Assembly: GCA_009773475.1 (NCBI GenBank)
Contig: WSXV01000009.1
Location: 1-64,000 of the forward strand
Direction: 5' to 3'
Length of the DNA: 64,000 nucleotides
Source of the DNA: Desulfobulbaceae bacterium
GTDB lineage: Bacteria > Desulfobacterota > Desulfobulbia > Desulfobulbales > Desulfocapsaceae
Part shown: positions 8,640 through 16,834 of the stretch, in pieces
Numbering within the stretch: the first letter of the stretch is position 1
Layout: every line of letters begins with the position of its first letter
Notes under the pieces: generated by a model
What the model saw: only the letters and a program-made list of their open reading frames with translations
What the model was told of the DNA's origin: nothing
Databases searched by the model: none
Program-made: the position numbers and the translations under genes

Positions 8640-9023
8640 ATGTTTGACATTTTTATTGAAACCCACTTTGCCGGAGCCCATCACCTGCGCGAGTATCCCG
8701 GGAACTGCGAAAAACCGCACGGTCACAACTGGAAGGTTAAGGTTACGGTCCGGGCCAGCAAACTGGATGAACTGGGCATGGGCATTGATTTTAAAATCCT
8801 CAAACAGAAGGTGAACGCCAAGGTGGACGAGCTGGATCACTGCGACCTCAATGAACATCCAGCCTTTCTCAGCCAGAATCCATCCTCTGAAAACATCGCC
8901 ATATATCTTTTCGACCAGCTCAAGTCTTCTCTTCAGCATGAGCATTACCAGCTTTACAGCATCTCCATCCGGGAGACCGAATCCTCCGGACTCACCTATT
9001 ATGGACCCGACGTTGATGCCTGA
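8640..9023 (+). CDS. queD: 6-carboxytetrahydropterin synthase QueD
   Basis: 127 residues, full family length. It converts dihydroneopterin triphosphate to 6-carboxytetrahydropterin, the second step to preQ0 and queuosine. The zinc-binding histidines are present in FAGAHHLREYPGNCEKPHGHNW (residues ~11-32), with the catalytic Cys in GNCEKPHGH. DHCDLNE and the ETESSG near the C-terminus are also typical. GGAGG seven bases upstream sets the start. It overlaps queE, its pathway partner, by 8 bases. I looked for a preQ1 riboswitch in the 215-base leader and could not recognise one. Confidence 0.93.
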   Translation: MFDIFIETHFAGAHHLREYPGNCEKPHGHNWKVKVTVRASKLDELGMGIDFKILKQKVNAKVDELDHCDLNEHPAFLSQNPSSENIAIYLFDQLKSSLQHEHYQLYSISIRETESSGLTYYGPDVDA

Positions 9024-9690
9024 CAAATCGCTCTTGATCTCTGAGCTTTTTTATTCGATCCAGGGCGAATCCACCCATGCCGGATTCCCCTGTGTCTTCA
9101 TTCGACTGTCTGGATGCAATCTGCGCTGTCGATACTGTGATGCGCGCTACACCTACGAAAGCCCCCATGCCATCATGAGTCTTGAGGCCATCCTTTCGTT
9201 TGTGGATGGCTATCCTGATATCATGGTGGAGATTACCGGCGGCGAACCCTTACTTCAGGAAAATGCCTATCCCTTGTTGGAGCAGCTGCTGGCCAAGGGC
9301 AGAAAGGTGCTGCTGGAAACCAATGGCTCTCTACCCATAGACAAAGTTGCGCCGGAGGTGATCGTGGTCATGGACATCAAGTCTCCGGGCAGCGGCATGG
9401 CGGAATCTTTTGCCATGGAGAATATCGCCCTGGCCCTTCAGCGAAACCACCAACTCCCGGGAAGCTGTGAAATAAAATTTGTCCTCACCGACAAAAACGA
9501 TTACATCTGGGCGCGAAATCTGGTGAACCAGCATTGCTTGGCCGTGCACACCCCTACCCTTTTCTCTCCAGCCAAGGGCAAGCTTGATCCCGCTGACCTT
9601 GCGGCCTGGATACTGCACGACAAACTCCCGGTCCGTCTGCAATTACAGCTACATGCACTGATCTGGCCGCACCTGACACGTGGAGTTTAA
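9016..9690 (+). CDS. queE: 7-carboxy-7-deazaguanine synthase QueE
   Basis: About 224 residues. This radical SAM enzyme contracts 6-carboxytetrahydropterin to 7-carboxy-7-deazaguanine. The [4Fe-4S] motif is CNLRCRYC (Cx3Cx2C) inside FIRLSGCNLRCRYCD, and the SAM-binding EITGGEPLLQ follows. The N-terminal LISELFYSIQGES is the family substrate-binding block. The start at 9016 overlaps queD by 8 bases; an in-frame ATG at 9001 is equally possible. The rest of the queuosine pathway (queC, queF) is not in the window. Confidence 0.93.
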   Translation: MPDKSLLISELFYSIQGESTHAGFPCVFIRLSGCNLRCRYCDARYTYESPHAIMSLEAILSFVDGYPDIMVEITGGEPLLQENAYPLLEQLLAKGRKVLLETNGSLPIDKVAPEVIVVMDIKSPGSGMAESFAMENIALALQRNHQLPGSCEIKFVLTDKNDYIWARNLVNQHCLAVHTPTLFSPAKGKLDPADLAAWILHDKLPVRLQLQLHALIWPHLTRGV

Positions 9691-9725
9691 AGGGAAGACA
9701 AAAAAAAACCGAACCTTGAGGGCCT

Positions 9726-9771
9726 TCACCTGTCTCTTTCCCCCCATCTCCTTGTGTGCAGAGACAGGTGA
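9726..9771 (+). promoter_or_regulatory. 12-bp perfect inverted repeat upstream of MoeA-like gene
   Basis: TCACCTGTCTCT (9726-9737) is exactly repeated in inverse at 9760-9771, separated by 22 bases. There is no T run, so it is not a standard terminator. It lies 82 bases before the MoeA-like start, in the leader or promoter, and could be an operator or RNA hairpin. It does not match the molybdenum cofactor riboswitch as I know it. Confidence 0.45.
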
Positions 9772-9853
9772 GCATGGAAATGGTTTCGATTCGATAAAAT
9801 AAAGGGACAGAATGCACTGATGCCCTCAATAGACCATGTTTTTAGGAACCAAT

Positions 9854-10879
9854 ATGAAAAAAACAATCACCGTGGAAGAGGCTGTGGGCATGGTGTTGCC
9901 CCATGATATCACTGAGATCGTCCAGGGAGAATTCAAGGGATGCGCCTTCAAAAAAGGGCATATCATCCAAACGGAAGACATTGAACACCTGAAACGACTG
10001 GGCAAAGAACATATCTATGTCCTTGAACTGGGACCGGACGAAATTCACGAGAATGAGGCGGCGGACAAACTCGCCACCGCCCTGATCGGCGAGGGTGTCG
10101 CCCGTACGGCTGAGCCGGTGGAAGGAAAGATTACCATAACCGCCGCCATCGATGGCCTGTTGAAGATCAACGAAGAGGCACTTTTCCGCTTTAATATGCT
10201 GGGCGAGGTGATGTGCTCCACCCTCCAGACCAATACCCCGGTAAAAAAAGGGGAAGCCGTTGCCGGCACCCGCCTGATTCCCCTGATCGCTCCCCGGGGC
10301 CTGGTGGATGAGGCGATGGCCATCGCCTTGGAATCAGCGCCGATCATTGCCGTCAAATCCCTGCGCCAGGCCCGGGTGGGATTGGTGATTACCGGCAACG
10401 AGATCTTCCACGGGCGAATTCAAGACAAGTTCGAGGCGGTTCTGCGCACCAAACTTACGGCCCTGGGTTCCGAGGTGATCAAAGTCATCTTTGCCCCCGA
10501 TGATATCGGCCTGATCAGCAAGGCCATCCACGACTGCCTGGACGCCGGCGCCGATCTCATTGTCACCAGCGGCGGCATGTCCGTGGATCCCGATGATGTG
10601 ACCCGCATGGGGATCAAAGAAGCCGGGGCGGTGGATTCGGTGTACGGCTCACCGGTCCTGCCGGGCGCCATGTTTCTCAGCGGCCGCATCGGTGACACAC
10701 CGGTCCTTGGCCTGCCTGCCTGCGGCATGTTTCACAAGATCACCGTCTTTGACCTGATCCTGCCCCGAGTTCTGGCCGGTGAGCACATTGGCCGCGAAGA
10801 ATTTGCCCGCATGGGCCATGGCGGCTTCTGTCGAAACTGTAAACAATGCCAGTATCCAGTCTGCAATTTTGGGAAATAA
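9854..10879 (+). CDS. MoeA-like molybdopterin-binding protein with C-terminal Cys cluster
   Basis: 341 residues from the ATG at 9854, which has AGGAA upstream. The region from about 165 on is the MoaB/MoeA fold: VITGNEI, then LIVTSGGMSVDPDD (the molybdopterin-binding motif), and LPACGMFHKITVFD. The N-terminal part resembles the trehalose-binding-like or MoeA-like proteins of anaerobes rather than canonical MoeA. The C-terminus ends CRNCKQCQYPVC (Cx2Cx2Cx4C), suited to an Fe-S cluster or zinc. The likely role is molybdenum or tungsten cofactor maturation or sensing; the precise reaction is unknown. It is followed by a strong terminator. Confidence 0.75.
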   Translation: MKKTITVEEAVGMVLPHDITEIVQGEFKGCAFKKGHIIQTEDIEHLKRLGKEHIYVLELGPDEIHENEAADKLATALIGEGVARTAEPVEGKITITAAIDGLLKINEEALFRFNMLGEVMCSTLQTNTPVKKGEAVAGTRLIPLIAPRGLVDEAMAIALESAPIIAVKSLRQARVGLVITGNEIFHGRIQDKFEAVLRTKLTALGSEVIKVIFAPDDIGLISKAIHDCLDAGADLIVTSGGMSVDPDDVTRMGIKEAGAVDSVYGSPVLPGAMFLSGRIGDTPVLGLPACGMFHKITVFDLILPRVLAGEHIGREEFARMGHGGFCRNCKQCQYPVCNFGK

Positions 10880-10908
10880 TTCCGTAATCCCTCCGTTCGG
10901 ATAAATGC

Positions 10909-10951
10909 AAAAAGGCCGTTGAGAAAGATCTTTCTCAACGGCCTTTTTTTT
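10909..10951 (+). terminator. Strong rho-independent terminator
   Basis: A nearly loop-free palindrome of about 15 bp (10914-10928 with 10929-10943) preceded by A and followed by eight T. It terminates the MoeA-like gene. The A run on the other side makes it usable in both directions, so it may also stop transcripts of the minus-strand gene ending at 11023. Confidence 0.85.
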
Positions 10952-11022
10952 AGGGAAAATCAAAGCAGGTCAACGACGTTGTCCTGTAAACTTCAAATAC
11001 TTTCTTCACTGTATCCTCGCTT

Positions 11023-13614
11023 TCAAGGAGTCAGCGCCTTCTGCTCTTCTTCTTTCTTCTCCTTGTCTGTCTTTCCCTCTGGCCGTTGATGTTGGCGCCT
11101 TCCTGCTTCGGCATCAGACGGCGCAGGCCGCTGTACCTGGGCAGGAGGAGGAGCTGCGACCTGAGGACTGGGCGCTGGGGCGGGAGGAGGAGCAACAGCC
11201 TGAGGCCTGGGTACCGGGGCGGGGGGCGCAGCAACCTGAGGCTGCGCCTGAACCGGCTGGCTGATCCGCTCCTGATGCGTTTCCGGAGCCACATTCGGCC
11301 TTGACCGTGACCTTTCCTCTTGTTCCGTAGCCTGAGGCCGCCCACGAAACGTTGATGGCGCCTCTCTCTCTTCTTCCCGCACCCGTTGTCTCGGCTCTGG
11401 AGCCGATGGCGGCGGCACAGCCACCGGCTGAGCTACCTGGGGCTGAGCCGGGACCGGTTGACTGGTACGTTCCTGCTGCACAGCAGGGCTTGAGGTCGGC
11501 TGTTCCCTGAATGACCTTGGCCTATCCCCTTGCTCCGAGGTCTGGGGCCGCCCACGAAAACCCGAGGGCGCGTCTTTCTCTTCTACCCGCACCCGTTGTT
11601 CCGGCACCGGTAACGATGCAGGCGGCACAGCCACCGGCTGGGCGACCTGGGGCTGAACCTGTACCGGCTCACCAGCCCGTTCCTGTGGTACAGCAGGGTT
11701 CACCGTCGGTCGCTCTCTAAATGACCTCGGCCTGTCTCCTTGCTCCGAGGTCTGAGGCCGCCCACGGAAACCCGCGGGCGCTTCTTTTTCTTCTTCCCGC
11801 ACCCGTTGTTCCGTCACCGGCACCGAGGCAGGCGGCACAGCCACCGGCTGGGCAACCTGGGGCTGAACCTGTACCGGCTCACCGGCCCGTTCCTGTGGTT
11901 GAGCAGGGTTCACCGTCGGTCGCTCTCTAAATGACCTTGGCCTGTCTCCTTGTTCCGAGGTCTGGGGCCGCCCACGAAAACCCGAGGGCGCACCCTTATC
12001 TTCTGCTGGAACCGGTGCAACCTGCGGAACAGCCGGTACCCCAGACTTCTCCGTCTCCGGGGCAGACGGTCTCGTCTCACGCGACTCGTCTTTCTTGATC
12101 TCCGTTTTTTCTTCAGGCAATCCCGATTTCCCATCACGCTCCGGCCCATGCCGACGATCTCGCATCGACTCGGTGCGGTTGAGCTCACCGGTCGGCTTTC
12201 TTCCAGACTCCGACCGTACTCCGCTGACGGGAATCGCCAGGGGCTGCGTACCAGGGGTCGACTGAAATCCTGGACGATCCCCCCCACGCACTGTCGGTCT
12301 GGGGCCATCTCCGGCACGACCGGGCATCGACCGGATGGATTCAGGCGGCCTTTTATCCCGTGGAATTTCCTTGATGGCGGGCATTCTGGTCATCCGCTGA
12401 GGCTCAAGCTTAGGCTGGCCGACATGAATATTCTCACGAAGAAAAGGATTCTCCCGCCCCTTATCCCGCCTCCTTCCGTCCTTATATTTTCCTGACAAAA
12501 AGGCATCCCGAGGAATCACGGTAACTGCATTGCGCACCTGGGAATTCCGGTAATTCTTGCCGGGGATCACCGTATGGATATTTATATTAATAATGTTGGT
12601 ACTGTGCGGCCCGTAATGACCACGGCCGTAATACATCTCTCCCGGGGCCAGCGGCACCCAGGCGACATCGTTGGAGGTTTGAATCCAGCTGACATAGCCA
12701 GGACCCCAGTAGACTTCATTGCGCCTGGGAGGTATCCAGCACCAACCATGATGGGGAACATGCGACCAACGACCGTAGTGATACGGGGCCCAGCCCCAGG
12801 GCTCACTGCCGATCCAGACATAATCATTCCCGATCCACACCCAGCGGCCCTGGCGATAGGGGGCCCAGTCAACAGAGATATGACTGGTCGGGATCCAGAC
12901 GTGTCCATAATCAGGGGTTGAAACCCAGCGACCATTCCGGCCCAGATCCCGACCATAGGAGGAGAGTTCCGGTGGCAGATACTGGTCATTATCAGCGCCA
13001 TCACTCAGCGCCTTATCCCAATCCTTGTTTCGCTGTTCCCATTTAGTGATAGAATCCAGTTCCATCAAAAAAGGAATCCCTTCATCGATGGTGAGCATTC
13101 TGCCCCCCTCAACCCTGACCTCCCCGCTCTGACTCTCAGCATAGACATCGCCCTGAAACACGGAAAGATCAACATTGCCTTTATCGTCGAGGGCAACATT
13201 CAAGACGGCATCGTCATAGCTCCTGAACGATGAAACCGGGGTGTCAATCTGGAGCATGGAGTCGCCCCTTTTCCGAAAGTTGACATACCCCTGGCCACTC
13301 CCGAGATACAGCTGCAGGGCATTCTCTTCCACTCCGAGAATCTCCAGCGAGCTTTCGGCATCAAGTCTGATAACGCTGCCATCTCGACTCTCCACCTGCG
13401 CCCACGCCCCTTTCGGCACCCACAACCGGTCTTTAGGTTGGAGCGGAAGGTTTGTGACCGCCGGCAGCCACTCATCCATCCCAACGGACTGAACCTGCAC
13501 ATCGCCTTGCATCCGGCTCAGACGCAAGGTCCCAAGCTCTTCCGCATCAGCTGTGATCGGCAAGAGGAAGAACATCGAGAGTACCAATATTTTAAACAGA
13601 TACACTATTCTCAT
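11023..13614 (-). CDS. Secreted FecR-domain/DUF6600 protein with proline-rich tandem repeats
   Basis: About 863 residues from the ATG at 13614 (another ATG at 13632). The signal peptide is residues ~1-22, ending ADA. A FecR-like domain (~25-200, TLRLSRMQGDVQVQ..., WVPKGAWAQVESRDGSVIRL) is followed by a Trp/Tyr-rich DUF6600 block (~210-340, with repeats such as WVWIGNDYVWIG and WGWAPYHYGRW). A long low-complexity tail rich in Pro, Arg, Glu and Gln contains four 70-residue tandem repeats starting GFRGRPQ(T/A)(S/T)EQ. It ends in a Lys/Glu-rich stretch. It is probably exported to the periplasm or surface; no catalytic residues are visible. It stands alone between lpxB and the MoeA-like gene. Confidence 0.75.
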   Translation of the reverse strand: MRIVYLFKILVLSMFFLLPITADAEELGTLRLSRMQGDVQVQSVGMDEWLPAVTNLPLQPKDRLWVPKGAWAQVESRDGSVIRLDAESSLEILGVEENALQLYLGSGQGYVNFRKRGDSMLQIDTPVSSFRSYDDAVLNVALDDKGNVDLSVFQGDVYAESQSGEVRVEGGRMLTIDEGIPFLMELDSITKWEQRNKDWDKALSDGADNDQYLPPELSSYGRDLGRNGRWVSTPDYGHVWIPTSHISVDWAPYRQGRWVWIGNDYVWIGSEPWGWAPYHYGRWSHVPHHGWCWIPPRRNEVYWGPGYVSWIQTSNDVAWVPLAPGEMYYGRGHYGPHSTNIININIHTVIPGKNYRNSQVRNAVTVIPRDAFLSGKYKDGRRRDKGRENPFLRENIHVGQPKLEPQRMTRMPAIKEIPRDKRPPESIRSMPGRAGDGPRPTVRGGDRPGFQSTPGTQPLAIPVSGVRSESGRKPTGELNRTESMRDRRHGPERDGKSGLPEEKTEIKKDESRETRPSAPETEKSGVPAVPQVAPVPAEDKGAPSGFRGRPQTSEQGDRPRSFRERPTVNPAQPQERAGEPVQVQPQVAQPVAVPPASVPVTEQRVREEEKEAPAGFRGRPQTSEQGDRPRSFRERPTVNPAVPQERAGEPVQVQPQVAQPVAVPPASLPVPEQRVRVEEKDAPSGFRGRPQTSEQGDRPRSFREQPTSSPAVQQERTSQPVPAQPQVAQPVAVPPPSAPEPRQRVREEEREAPSTFRGRPQATEQEERSRSRPNVAPETHQERISQPVQAQPQVAAPPAPVPRPQAVAPPPAPAPSPQVAAPPPAQVQRPAPSDAEAGRRQHQRPEGKTDKEKKEEEQKALTP
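11338..11995 (-). repeat. 210-bp in-frame tandem repeats, about four copies
   Basis: The block GGCCGCCCACG recurs at about 11336, 11546, 11756 and 11966, exactly 210 bases apart. Each unit encodes 70 residues (GFRGRPQ...PQVAQPVAVPP...QRVREEE). The three copies nearest the gene's 5' side are close to identical; the one nearest the 3' end has diverged. The unit is a multiple of three, so copy-number change keeps the frame. Confidence 0.85.
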
Positions 13615-13745
13615 GGTTTCACCGTTTCTCATAAAAAATTATTTCCAGCTCAAAATCGTTCCACAACAGAGGCCCACACCCGCATCCAGGTAAATTCATT
13701 ATCCCTTGGCCGACATCCTTGTTCCAAGCCAAGCCGTCGTAAAGC

Positions 13746-13833
13746 AATAACTATAAAATTCTCACCTCGTAAGCGGCATAAGGGGCCGTAAAAAAAATGG
13801 ATAAGAATGTAATGGTTATTTTTTAACGGCCCC
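13746..13833. repeat. Dispersed ~85-nt hairpin repeat, copy A
   Basis: An 88-base element ~90% identical to copy B at 55651-55733. Core layout: CTCACCTC(G/A)TAAGCGGCATAA, then GGGGCCGT + A-run, a ~20-base centre, T-run + ACGGCCCC. The ends pair into a long stem. It sits immediately after lpxB (stop at 13837, minus strand), so it may end that transcript or be a small structured RNA. Confidence 0.8.
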
Positions 13834-13836
13834 AAA

Positions 13837-15069
13837 TCAGTTCCGTCCTCGATCTTTTATCCGGTCAAGGAGCTTGCAGGCAAGATCGGCAGCGTGAGCA
13901 GAAGCGCCCGGGGCTCCGAGCTTCACCCGCACTTCGGTCAAGCCCTGTTTCACTTCACGGCTGGCCTTTTTATCAAAAAGCAGCCGGACAAGCTCTGTCT
14001 CAATGTTTCCCGGAGTCACCTCATCCTGCAACAGCTCAGGCACCACACCGCGCTCCGCAATCAGATTGACCAGGGAAAAAAACTGCATGTGCCTGATGAG
14101 CAGACGTCCTATAAAATAAGTATGAGGAGAGACCCTGTAAACAACCACCATGGGAATTCCAAGAATGGCAAGCTCAAGGGTAACGGTCCCGGAAGCGGCA
14201 ACGACAGCGTCACAGGCAGCCATCATATCATAGCGGCCCTCCCGGATCAGATGGATGTCGATCTCGGCGGCATAGTTCTCCAGGCCGTTCTTCCACAGAT
14301 CCTCCTCCGAGATGGTAGCGGCGACAGGGAGCAGAAAGACGAACTGCTTCTCATATTTCCCCGGCAGACGCCTGGCGGTGGCAAGAAAATCGGGAAGCAG
14401 GGAGGCGATCTCTTTGTGCCGACTGCCCGGCAAAAGTCCCACCAGAGTGTGACTCGGGTTGATACCGTGCCTCTGGCAGAATGCCTCCCGGTTGTGAGTC
14501 ACCTTCACCGAATCCAGCAGGGGATGTCCCACATAATGGGCTTTCACCCCACGGCTGCGGAAAAAAGCCTCTTCAAAGGGAAGAATCACGGCCATGGTAT
14601 CGACCAGCCGTTGGATGGTTTTCACCCGCCCGGTTCGCCAGGCCCATACCTGTGGGCTGATGTAGTAGAAAATCGGAATCCCGAGTTTCTTGGCTTTTTT
14701 GGCCAGCTTCAGATTAAAATCGGGGAAATCGATCAGGATAAGCAGATCAGGCGGATCTTCCCGCATCCTCTTGCTGAGGATCTGCATGGCGGTCAGAATA
14801 TCTGAAAAGTGGGTCAACACCTCCACCAGCCCCACCACCGCGATCCGACTGGCATCAAAGAGCACCTCAACCCCGGCGGCCACAAGCTCCCTCGACCCCA
14901 TGCCGCAAAAGATTAGCCCCGGCTGCCGCTGTCGCATGGCCTGCACCAGACGGGCGCCATGCAAGTCGCCGGAGGCCTCACCGGCGATAATCATCACCTT
15001 CTGGAGCTTCTGTGACGGGCAGGGCAGGACGGGTAATTCAGAGGAACCAAGTCCTCGTTCAGGAATCAT
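13837..15069 (-). CDS. lpxB: Lipid-A-disaccharide synthase
   Basis: 410 residues, slightly longer than usual because of a ~24-residue N-terminal extension before the conserved IIAGEASGDLHGA block. It joins UDP-diacylglucosamine and lipid X into the lipid A disaccharide at the inner membrane. Conserved blocks include LILIDFPDFNLKLA, YYISPQVWAWR, LLPGSRHKEI and ASGTVTLELAILGIPMVVVYR. It starts 6 bases after the Gfo/Idh stop, so the two genes are surely co-transcribed. The ATG at 15069 or an internal ATG near 14994 could be used; the latter has AGAAGG close by. Confidence 0.92.
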   Translation of the reverse strand: MIPERGLGSSELPVLPCPSQKLQKVMIIAGEASGDLHGARLVQAMRQRQPGLIFCGMGSRELVAAGVEVLFDASRIAVVGLVEVLTHFSDILTAMQILSKRMREDPPDLLILIDFPDFNLKLAKKAKKLGIPIFYYISPQVWAWRTGRVKTIQRLVDTMAVILPFEEAFFRSRGVKAHYVGHPLLDSVKVTHNREAFCQRHGINPSHTLVGLLPGSRHKEIASLLPDFLATARRLPGKYEKQFVFLLPVAATISEEDLWKNGLENYAAEIDIHLIREGRYDMMAACDAVVAASGTVTLELAILGIPMVVVYRVSPHTYFIGRLLIRHMQFFSLVNLIAERGVVPELLQDEVTPGNIETELVRLLFDKKASREVKQGLTEVRVKLGAPGASAHAADLACKLLDRIKDRGRN

Positions 15070-15075
15070 GGCCGA

Positions 15076-16071
15076 TCAATGCTTTTTCAAGGCAGCTGTG
15101 ACCTGCTGATAGACTTCGGTCTGCTGGTTCTGCTGAATCTGGGCAATCACCTGGAGCGCCACATCGAGTGCACGGCGGCCCGAGCGGCCCGAGACCAGTG
15201 GTTCTTTTCGCTCCCTGACACAGGTGACAAAATGGGCAATTTCATCCTTTAAGGCGTCAACGGCGGGAAAGGAGAAAACCTCCGAGTGGTGACCGGGCGC
15301 TCCACTTGCCAGCGTTTCATCGGTGAGATGGATGGTCATCACCTTTCTCGTGGCAAAATCAACGGTAATGGAAGAACCAGGCTGATAGATTCGCATGGTG
15401 CGGACGGTATTGCGCGCGATCCGGCTTGCCGTCACATTGGCGGTGGCCCCATTTTCAAAGACCAGACGGGCATTGGCAATATCAGTAGTTTCAGTGGCAA
15501 CCGGGGCCCCGGCCGTCTGGATGGATTTTAGCGGTGAATGGACAATACTGAGTATAATATCAATATCATGGATCATCAGGTCAAGCACCACGTCCACATC
15601 CACGCCCCTGTTTTTAAAGGTTGAAACCCGGGTGCTCTCGATGAAAACAGGAACCGTCAGAAATTTTTCCATGGCCAGCACCGCCGGATTAAAACGCTCA
15701 AGGTGGCCAACCTGAAAGATAAGTTTTCCGGCATCGGCCCGCCGGATGAGATCGTCAGCCTCATCAAGGGTGGTGGTGACCGGTTTTTCAAGGAGGATGT
15801 CAACACCGGACTCGATGCAGTCCAGCGCCACCTGATGATGGTAACTCGTGGGTACAACGATGGAAACTGCATCCACCAGGGGCAGAAGTTCCCGGTAATC
15901 GGTAAAGGCCCGACATCCGCAGTCTGCAGCAATCTTGCCGGCCACGTCCGAATCGACATCCACCACCCCGACCAGCTCAACCCCCTCCATGTTCGCATAT
16001 TTCTGGGCGTGAAATTTTCCCAGATAGCCGACACCGATCACACCCGTTTTGATTTTTTGCTCTGTATTCAT
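15076..16071 (-). CDS. Gfo/Idh/MocA-family NAD(P)-dependent oxidoreductase
   Basis: About 331 residues from the ATG at 16071 (a GTG at 16083 is also open). The Rossmann motif GVIGVGYLGKFHAQKYA is followed by LLEKPVTTTLDEA, the EKP motif of the family, and a C-terminal substrate domain with DLMIHDIDIIL. Such enzymes oxidise or reduce sugars and sugar nucleotides. Location directly before lpxB suggests a UDP-sugar substrate in lipid A or O-antigen synthesis. It is comparable to GnnA, which makes the 3-keto precursor of 3-amino lipid A sugar, but no GnnB-type aminotransferase is adjacent, so this is only a possibility. Confidence 0.8.
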   Translation of the reverse strand: MNTEQKIKTGVIGVGYLGKFHAQKYANMEGVELVGVVDVDSDVAGKIAADCGCRAFTDYRELLPLVDAVSIVVPTSYHHQVALDCIESGVDILLEKPVTTTLDEADDLIRRADAGKLIFQVGHLERFNPAVLAMEKFLTVPVFIESTRVSTFKNRGVDVDVVLDLMIHDIDIILSIVHSPLKSIQTAGAPVATETTDIANARLVFENGATANVTASRIARNTVRTMRIYQPGSSITVDFATRKVMTIHLTDETLASGAPGHHSEVFSFPAVDALKDEIAHFVTCVRERKEPLVSGRSGRRALDVALQVIAQIQQNQQTEVYQQVTAALKKH

Positions 16072-16124
16072 TGAGTCATCCACTTGAATTTCATTAAATT
16101 TTATTTCAAACCTTTGTCGTTCCC

Positions 16125-16832
16125 TTAAATCCCCAGATAGGCCTTCTGCACATCAGGATTTGCAAGAAGCTTCTCGGCCCTGTCGGTCAGGATAATCCGA
16201 CCATTCTCGATGACATAGCCTCGATCAGCTATCCGCAGGGCCTGGTGCGCATTCTGCTCCACCAGAAAGATGGTGGTCTTGTGTTCCCGATTGATCTCCT
16301 TAATAATCCTGAAGATCTGCCGAATCATGAGCGGTGCCAGCCCCATGGACGGCTCATCAAGGAGCAGGAGCTGCGGCCGGGCCATGAGCGCCCGGGACAT
16401 GGACAGCATCTGTTGCTCGCCTCCGCTGAGGGTGCCGCCATACTGATGCCGACGCTTGGCGAGAATGGGAAACAGGGCAAACACATAGTCCAGATCCTGC
16501 CTGATCCCGGCCCTGTCCTTGCGCAGAAAGGCGCCCATATCAAGGTTTTCCTGGACACTCAAATCGGCAAAAATCCGCCTTCCCTCAGGCACCTGTGACA
16601 CCCCCATGGCCACAATCCGATCCGGGGCAAGACCATTTATCGATTTTCCTTTTAACAGAATCTGACCGGAACGGCACGGAACAATCCCGGAAATGGCCAT
16701 CAGAGTGCTGCTTTTTCCTGCTCCGTTGGCCCCGATCAGGGCAACGATCTCACCTGGCTGAATGGTCAGGCTCACTCCCTGCAGGGCCAGGACATTGCCA
16801 TATCCGGCCTGGACATCGTTCATCGCAAGCAT
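16125..16832 (-). CDS. livF: Branched-chain amino acid ABC transporter ATP-binding protein LivF
   Basis: 235 residues, the family length. Walker A is GANGAGKSS, the signature is LSGGEQQMLSM, Walker B is LLLLDEPSMGLAP, and the switch His is in VEQNAHQAL. As the LivF subunit it powers import of leucine, isoleucine, valine or related compounds with LivG at the inner membrane. It is the last transporter gene of livHMGF and is separated from livG by only 2 bases. Transcription may continue over a ~50-base gap into the Gfo/Idh-lpxB pair. Confidence 0.93.
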   Translation of the reverse strand: MLAMNDVQAGYGNVLALQGVSLTIQPGEIVALIGANGAGKSSTLMAISGIVPCRSGQILLKGKSINGLAPDRIVAMGVSQVPEGRRIFADLSVQENLDMGAFLRKDRAGIRQDLDYVFALFPILAKRRHQYGGTLSGGEQQMLSMSRALMARPQLLLLDEPSMGLAPLMIRQIFRIIKEINREHKTTIFLVEQNAHQALRIADRGYVIENGRIILTDRAEKLLANPDVQKAYLGI

Positions 16833-16834
16833 GC

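Noticed and set aside
13894..14805. 303-codon frame opposite lpxB
   Set aside because: Antisense shadow of lpxB.
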